Assembly: GCA_002070055.1 (NCBI GenBank)
Contig: MWCM01000012.1
Span: 1 to 42,820 of the forward strand
Origin: a bacterium ADurb.Bin212
Lineage (GTDB): Bacteria; Patescibacteriota; UBA1384; XYA2-FULL-43-10
Direction of reading: 5' to 3'
DNA length: 42,820 nt
Shown here one piece after another: positions 39,766-42,820 of the stretch (the stretch's first letter is position 1; each line of letters opens with the position of its first letter). Position numbers and translations under genes: made by a program. Under the pieces are notes generated by a model, which saw only the letters and a list, made by a program, of their open reading frames with translations, searched no databases and had not been told where the DNA came from.

Positions 39766-40270
39766 CCGCTAGCTCTTCCAAGGCTTCTATCAATGCCTCT
39801 GTTAACATAAAGTTTATTTTGTTTGGATCCGTTTCAGCTGCCAACTGATAAGCTATTTTATTTGGAACATTTAAAATATTCTCTCTCACAATCCTTGCTG
39901 TATTAAAAGCTGTTATCTTTACTTTTTCTGCTGAGATAAGTTTCCCTAATTTTTCTTCGTACGATAATTTAGAAAGCCTCGCTGTGTAAGCTTCTCTTAT
40001 AGATCTTGATTGGGCATAGGTTGCCGCCGTCGTTGGGACCGTTTTTGTATCCGTGCTCGGATCTTCATTAGCCTCTTCCCTTAAAGCCACTTGGATATCA
40101 ACACCTTTATTTTCTTCCCAGGCCTTGTTTGCTATATCCACATCAATTTTACGGTTTCCTTTTTCGTCCAGAACATAGGGTATGATACCTGAGTTTAGAC
40201 CTTTAAAAATTACATTTTTGTTTACGCCTCTAATTCTTGCGTACTCCGATAGTGAGACTAACTTAGCCAT
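39746..40270 (-). CDS. Terminase small subunit (Nu1-like)
   Basis: About 174 residues. The start is placed at the ATG at 40270, giving MAKLVSLSEYARIRGVNKNVIFKGL, a winged-HTH pattern like lambda Nu1; an ATG at 40288 in the same frame would extend it by six residues. The middle is Thr/Ala-rich and the C-terminal half is helical (EEKLGKLISAEKVKITAFNTARIVRENILNVPNKIA). It likely binds the cos-adjacent sequence and brings in the large subunit, whose gene it overlaps by 20 bases. Confidence 0.85.
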   Translation of the reverse strand: MAKLVSLSEYARIRGVNKNVIFKGLNSGIIPYVLDEKGNRKIDVDIANKAWEENKGVDIQVALREEANEDPSTDTKTVPTTAATYAQSRSIREAYTARLSKLSYEEKLGKLISAEKVKITAFNTARIVRENILNVPNKIAYQLAAETDPNKINFMLTEALIEALEELAVGKLKL

Positions 40271-40406
40271 TTGCACCGCCCTAATCATTTTAAATGATAT
40301 CCCATAAGTAGACTGAAAGCATTAACCTGTAAACATATTTACTCGTACTTCAGATATCATAAATAGCATTTGACGATTTGGACCATTGGTAAATATGAGT
40401 GTAAAA

Positions 40407-40415
40407 TGGTATAAT
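40407..40415 (+). promoter_or_regulatory. Extended -10 promoter
   Basis: TGGTATAAT is a perfect extended -10 (TGnTATAAT), 17 bases before the ATG at 40432. It gives the inserted plus-strand gene its own promoter within the minus-strand late region. A distal TTGACG at 40370-40375 is too far to be its -35. Confidence 0.65.
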
Positions 40416-40431
40416 GGATAGAGAGGTAAAT

Positions 40432-40674
40432 ATGAAAATGAGTCGTATCGACTATTTTAATACTCTAAAAAAAGATCCATACTATAGCAGACTGTGTCCC
40501 AAACTAAAACCGTCTGACATAGATGCCATACTTTCCTTCATATCTCATAATGATGCGCTAGGCTACTCCGAGTTTGAAGAGCGTTTAAATAGACTCTATA
40601 TAGATAAGGAAAAGCCTAAAAACTGGAAACTCATCCTAGAGATTTTGATGATCTCAAATAGAGCTAAGGTGTAA
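40432..40674 (+). CDS. Small plus-strand insert gene
   Basis: About 80 residues, starting at the ATG at 40432, which has GAGGT 5-9 bases upstream; an upstream in-frame ATG at 40414 overlaps the promoter. The protein is helical and charged, with no membrane segment (SRIDYFNTLKKDPYYSRLC, then NWKLILEILMISNRAKV). No family is recognised. It has its own promoter and terminator and is opposed to the late genes around it, which is the layout of a moron. Confidence 0.6.
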   Translation: MKMSRIDYFNTLKKDPYYSRLCPKLKPSDIDAILSFISHNDALGYSEFEERLNRLYIDKEKPKNWKLILEILMISNRAKV

Positions 40675-40730
40675 AAACGCAATGCTCCGTCTTGGGTTAT
40701 AACTTCCAAAGTAAATAAAAAACATCTATA

Positions 40731-40762
40731 CCCCTAGTAATAATACTAGGGGATTTTTTTTT
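40731..40762 (+). terminator. Intrinsic terminator, plus strand
   Basis: CCCCTAGTA (40731-40739) pairs perfectly with TACTAGGGG (40744-40752) around an ATAA loop, followed by A and nine Ts. It ends the transcript of the small insert gene. The 3' arm contains the only good ribosome binding site for the next frame. Confidence 0.85.
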
Positions 40763-41036
40763 GATACTCACAATTACAAAATACTATTTTGATGAGATAG
40801 CTAGCGGTAGAAAAAAAATAGAGTATAGGAAAAACATATCCTATTACAGAAAGAAGTTTAAAAAACCAGTACCATTTATCAGCTTTCATTATAGAAAAAA
40901 AATATATCTAGACTGTATGATAAAAAAGATAACTAAAATAAAAAGACCTAAGAAACTAGCTAACAGTATTTTTGTAACTACGCCCTACTGCTACGCTATA
41001 CACGTCGAGTCTTTTCGGATAAGAAACGAAAAATAA
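40761..41036 (+). CDS. ASCH-domain protein
   Basis: A 91-residue protein with an ASCH-like fold. The N-terminal ILTITKYYFDEIASGRKKIEYRK is the family signature (strand, then helix with GxKxxEYR), with matching later strands (FISFHYRKKIYLDCMIKKI). ASCH proteins bind RNA or modified nucleotides, and some act in RNA or modified-base metabolism. The only nearby start is TTG at 40761, in the T tract of the terminator at 40731-40762. It overlaps the convergent ABC/acetyltransferase gene by 41 bases. Translation is uncertain, but the protein pattern is clear. Confidence 0.7.
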   Translation: MILTITKYYFDEIASGRKKIEYRKNISYYRKKFKKPVPFISFHYRKKIYLDCMIKKITKIKRPKKLANSIFVTTPYCYAIHVESFRIRNEK

Positions 41037-42156
41037 AATACTTTACATAAAATAGTTTAGCATCGTTTCTTTTTTTTGTTTTTGCCTCATCATTTACAAT
41101 GCCTCCAACTTTTATATATTTTCCAACAGCTCCCATTTTGTTTGATGTGACGTCTTGGACAGAAAGGAGCTGCCATTTTTTATTTTTCATTCTAGCTTTT
41201 AGCATTGCTACGCTCGTAAACTTAGCTCGTATTTCGTAACCCTTGTTGCTCAAATACTCTGACGATATGTCTACTAGTTTTATTCCAAGGCCTAAGCCAA
41301 CATAGTCTGGATGAATAACCACTCTGTTTGAATGTAACATTTTTGAATTTTTGAATGCGTATCTAGTGAAAGCGCAAAAACCTATCTGGTTTTCTCCGTC
41401 AAATAGTCCGAATGTATATCTAGTGTCTGGTGCAATGTTGTGGCTTAAATAATGATACTTGCTAAAATATTTCCAAGTGGATTTGTCGCAAGGTCTGACT
41501 TCGAGCCGAAGAGAGTCTTGACGCTTATGCGACTCGACTTCTCCACTCTTTTTTCTATTCACATAAGTAGACTTATTGCAGTCTATTATAAAATCTGGAT
41601 TTAACCAGTCGACAACATCGTAGTGACAACTCAAGAGCACTATCTTTTTTTTATTTTTCCTGACTTCCTTTTGTATTGTGTGACTCATAACCTTGGCCAC
41701 AGTTCTATCAACAACAGAAGTCCATTCGTCTATTACAGTAACATTTTCTTTCGATAAAGATAATTTAAGAGCGGCTTCTGCTCTTGCCTTTTGACCATTG
41801 CTTAAAGTTTTCACTGGCCTTAGCCAACATGGAATAGAAGTAAGTCCCATTCCAGTAAGATTGTTTACGCATTCTTCGTAAGTAACATCTTTTTTAAATT
41901 GATCTATTATAGGGGTATCCAGGTCTAAAACATTTTCCTCAAAAGAATTGCCAAATATTTTTCTAGCCAGCGTTGTTTTTCCACTCCCGCTTGCGCCAAG
42001 AATTACTCCAATATTAAAATCTTGTAACTCGTCTATCGTAATATTTAAAATATGTTTCGATTTTGTAGATGGATCTAAGTTTACTGAGTCTGCTGCCTTT
42101 TGACAGCGAAATGAGTTGCCCATTTCGCATTCTAATTCTACTACAATATCTTGCAT
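40996..42156 (-). CDS. ABC ATPase fused to GNAT acyltransferase
   Basis: A 386-residue fusion. Residues 1-200 are an ABC ATPase: Walker A GASGSGKTT (54-62), signature LSNGQKAR (118-125), Walker B VTVIDEW with Asp143-Glu144, and His178. No transmembrane segments exist, so it is not a transporter. Residues about 218-335 are a GNAT-like acyltransferase with RVVIHPDYVGLGLG (278-291), the acyl-CoA-binding pattern. This architecture occurs in phages; the GNAT part resembles the acyltransferase group to which Mu Mom (DNA adenine modification) has been assigned. Role in DNA modification is inference. It overlaps ParB by 16 bases. Confidence 0.8.
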   Translation of the reverse strand: MQDIVVELECEMGNSFRCQKAADSVNLDPSTKSKHILNITIDELQDFNIGVILGASGSGKTTLARKIFGNSFEENVLDLDTPIIDQFKKDVTYEECVNNLTGMGLTSIPCWLRPVKTLSNGQKARAEAALKLSLSKENVTVIDEWTSVVDRTVAKVMSHTIQKEVRKNKKKIVLLSCHYDVVDWLNPDFIIDCNKSTYVNRKKSGEVESHKRQDSLRLEVRPCDKSTWKYFSKYHYLSHNIAPDTRYTFGLFDGENQIGFCAFTRYAFKNSKMLHSNRVVIHPDYVGLGLGIKLVDISSEYLSNKGYEIRAKFTSVAMLKARMKNKKWQLLSVQDVTSNKMGAVGKYIKVGGIVNDEAKTKKRNDAKLFYVKYFIFRFLSEKTRRV

Positions 42157-42725
42157 TCCAAACCGTTCCTTTTAGACAGCTCCTCAAATAAATCTGCCTG
42201 TATATTTTCGTCCGAGCATAGCACCATTACTCTGTACTCATTCTCTAAAAAACTTTCTACCGCTTTGGATGCCGAAGCTGGAGTGCTTTCGTTTTTTTTT
42301 CTATATGAGCCCTCTACAGATATATCCGAGGGGAGGTTGTTTAATTCCTCATCTGTGAAAGCTGCAATGGATAAGTCGTATCCCATTTCTTTTAAAGAAT
42401 GGAGTTCCTCGGCTAATATGTCTATATCCCAACCAGCCATATCAGATAATTTATTATCTGCTATTACATACGCTTTTTTTTGCGCCTCGCTCAAATGATC
42501 TAGGACGATCACTGGTACTTCTTTTAAAGATAGTTTTTTAGATGCCTCTAGTCTGCCATGCCCTGCTATGATGCCTTGTCTAGAATCGACCAGGATAGGA
42601 TTGGTAAATCCAAATTCAATAATGCTAGCGGCTATTTGATCTACCTGAGCCTCGGAGTGAGTGCGTGAGTTTTTTTGATACGGAATTAATTTGTCTATAG
42701 GCCAAAGCTCTATGTTTTTTGCCAT
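42141..42725 (-). CDS. ParB/sulfiredoxin-fold protein
   Basis: About 194 residues from the ATG at 42725 (GGAGGG upstream, at a long spacing of about 15 bases; an in-frame TTG at 42815 would extend it). The ParB N-terminal domain is clear: LIPYQKNSRTHSEAQVDQIAASI (about 13-35), PILVD and GIIAGHGRLEAS (about 51-62). Members may bind or hydrolyse nucleotides or act on DNA. The C-terminus is helical and ends with a separate alpha/beta segment (YRVMVLCSDENIQADLFEELSKR). It overlaps the ABC/GNAT gene, and the pair lies between the probable DNA end and the terminase. Confidence 0.85.
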   Translation of the reverse strand: MAKNIELWPIDKLIPYQKNSRTHSEAQVDQIAASIIEFGFTNPILVDSRQGIIAGHGRLEASKKLSLKEVPVIVLDHLSEAQKKAYVIADNKLSDMAGWDIDILAEELHSLKEMGYDLSIAAFTDEELNNLPSDISVEGSYRKKNESTPASASKAVESFLENEYRVMVLCSDENIQADLFEELSKRNGLECKIL

Positions 42726-42820
42726 CGAAATATTCAAAAACCCTCCAAAAACTAGTGAAAAATGACTCGTACACCCCTTAAAATGTCTGACGCTAGATGT
42801 TACCTGCGCACTCAACCACC

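Noticed and set aside
1-42820. tRNA genes or CRISPR arrays
   Set aside because: No cloverleaf-like or regularly spaced repeat-spacer pattern was seen by eye; a dedicated scan was not possible.

Overview
The window looks like a complete or nearly complete genome of a contractile-tailed, double-stranded DNA phage, about 42.8 kb long. The composition is A+T-rich except for a sharply G+C-rich left end. The host was probably Gram-negative: there are two lipoproteins with lipoboxes, a Sec-type signal peptide on a structural-like protein, a GH108 muramidase, and a candidate holin plus overlapping spanin-like pair. I see no tRNA, rRNA, CRISPR array, integrase, transposase or recognisable lysogeny repressor, so the host genus and lifestyle cannot be read from the sequence.

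Layout. (1) 1-1538, minus strand: a 72% G+C end that may be a cos site, a lambda gpZ-like minor tail protein, a lipoprotein overlapping a short helical protein, and a candidate holin. (2) 1581-5167: a terminator, one hypothetical gene, a gene-free stretch with repeated TAGGATTA motifs, a D5-type primase-helicase on the minus strand, then a control region carrying a terminator, an inverted repeat and a promoter. (3) 5168-13167, plus strand: early/accessory genes, starting with a Sak4/RecA-like ATPase and a single-strand-binding-like protein. They are followed by many tiny, translationally coupled genes, two HTH proteins, a pair of overlapping reading frames, and one minus-strand VRR-NUC nuclease. 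(4) 42725-13137, minus strand: the long late region. Read in transcription order it has ParB-like and ABC-ATPase/acetyltransferase genes, terminase small and large subunits, an HNH endonuclease, gpW, portal, a module of collagen-like and fibre-like proteins with a papain-fold enzyme, protease-capsid fusion, decoration protein, head-tail joining proteins, sheath, tube, a frameshifted tail chaperone, tape measure, a Mu-like baseplate (gp43 to gp48), fibre, an exported cysteine-rich protein, and endolysin. A short plus-strand insert (40407-41036) interrupts it.

The head is of the lambda gpA/gpB/gpW type and the tail is of the Mu type. If the molecule circularises, the late region and the holin/gpZ block become one continuous minus-strand arm with the G+C-rich end between them. 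Late genes often use a G-run ribosome binding site (AGGGGGA), whereas early plus-strand genes use AAGGAG.

The observations most worth following up are: two overlapping, apparently genuine reading frames at 7966-8667; a TTTTTTA frameshift site in the tail chaperone that opens a clean 55-codon extension; an ASCH-domain gene whose start and ribosome binding site lie inside a terminator; the ParB plus ABC/acetyltransferase pair beside the terminase; the fibre module between portal and capsid; and the exported cysteine-rich protein in a tail-fibre position.
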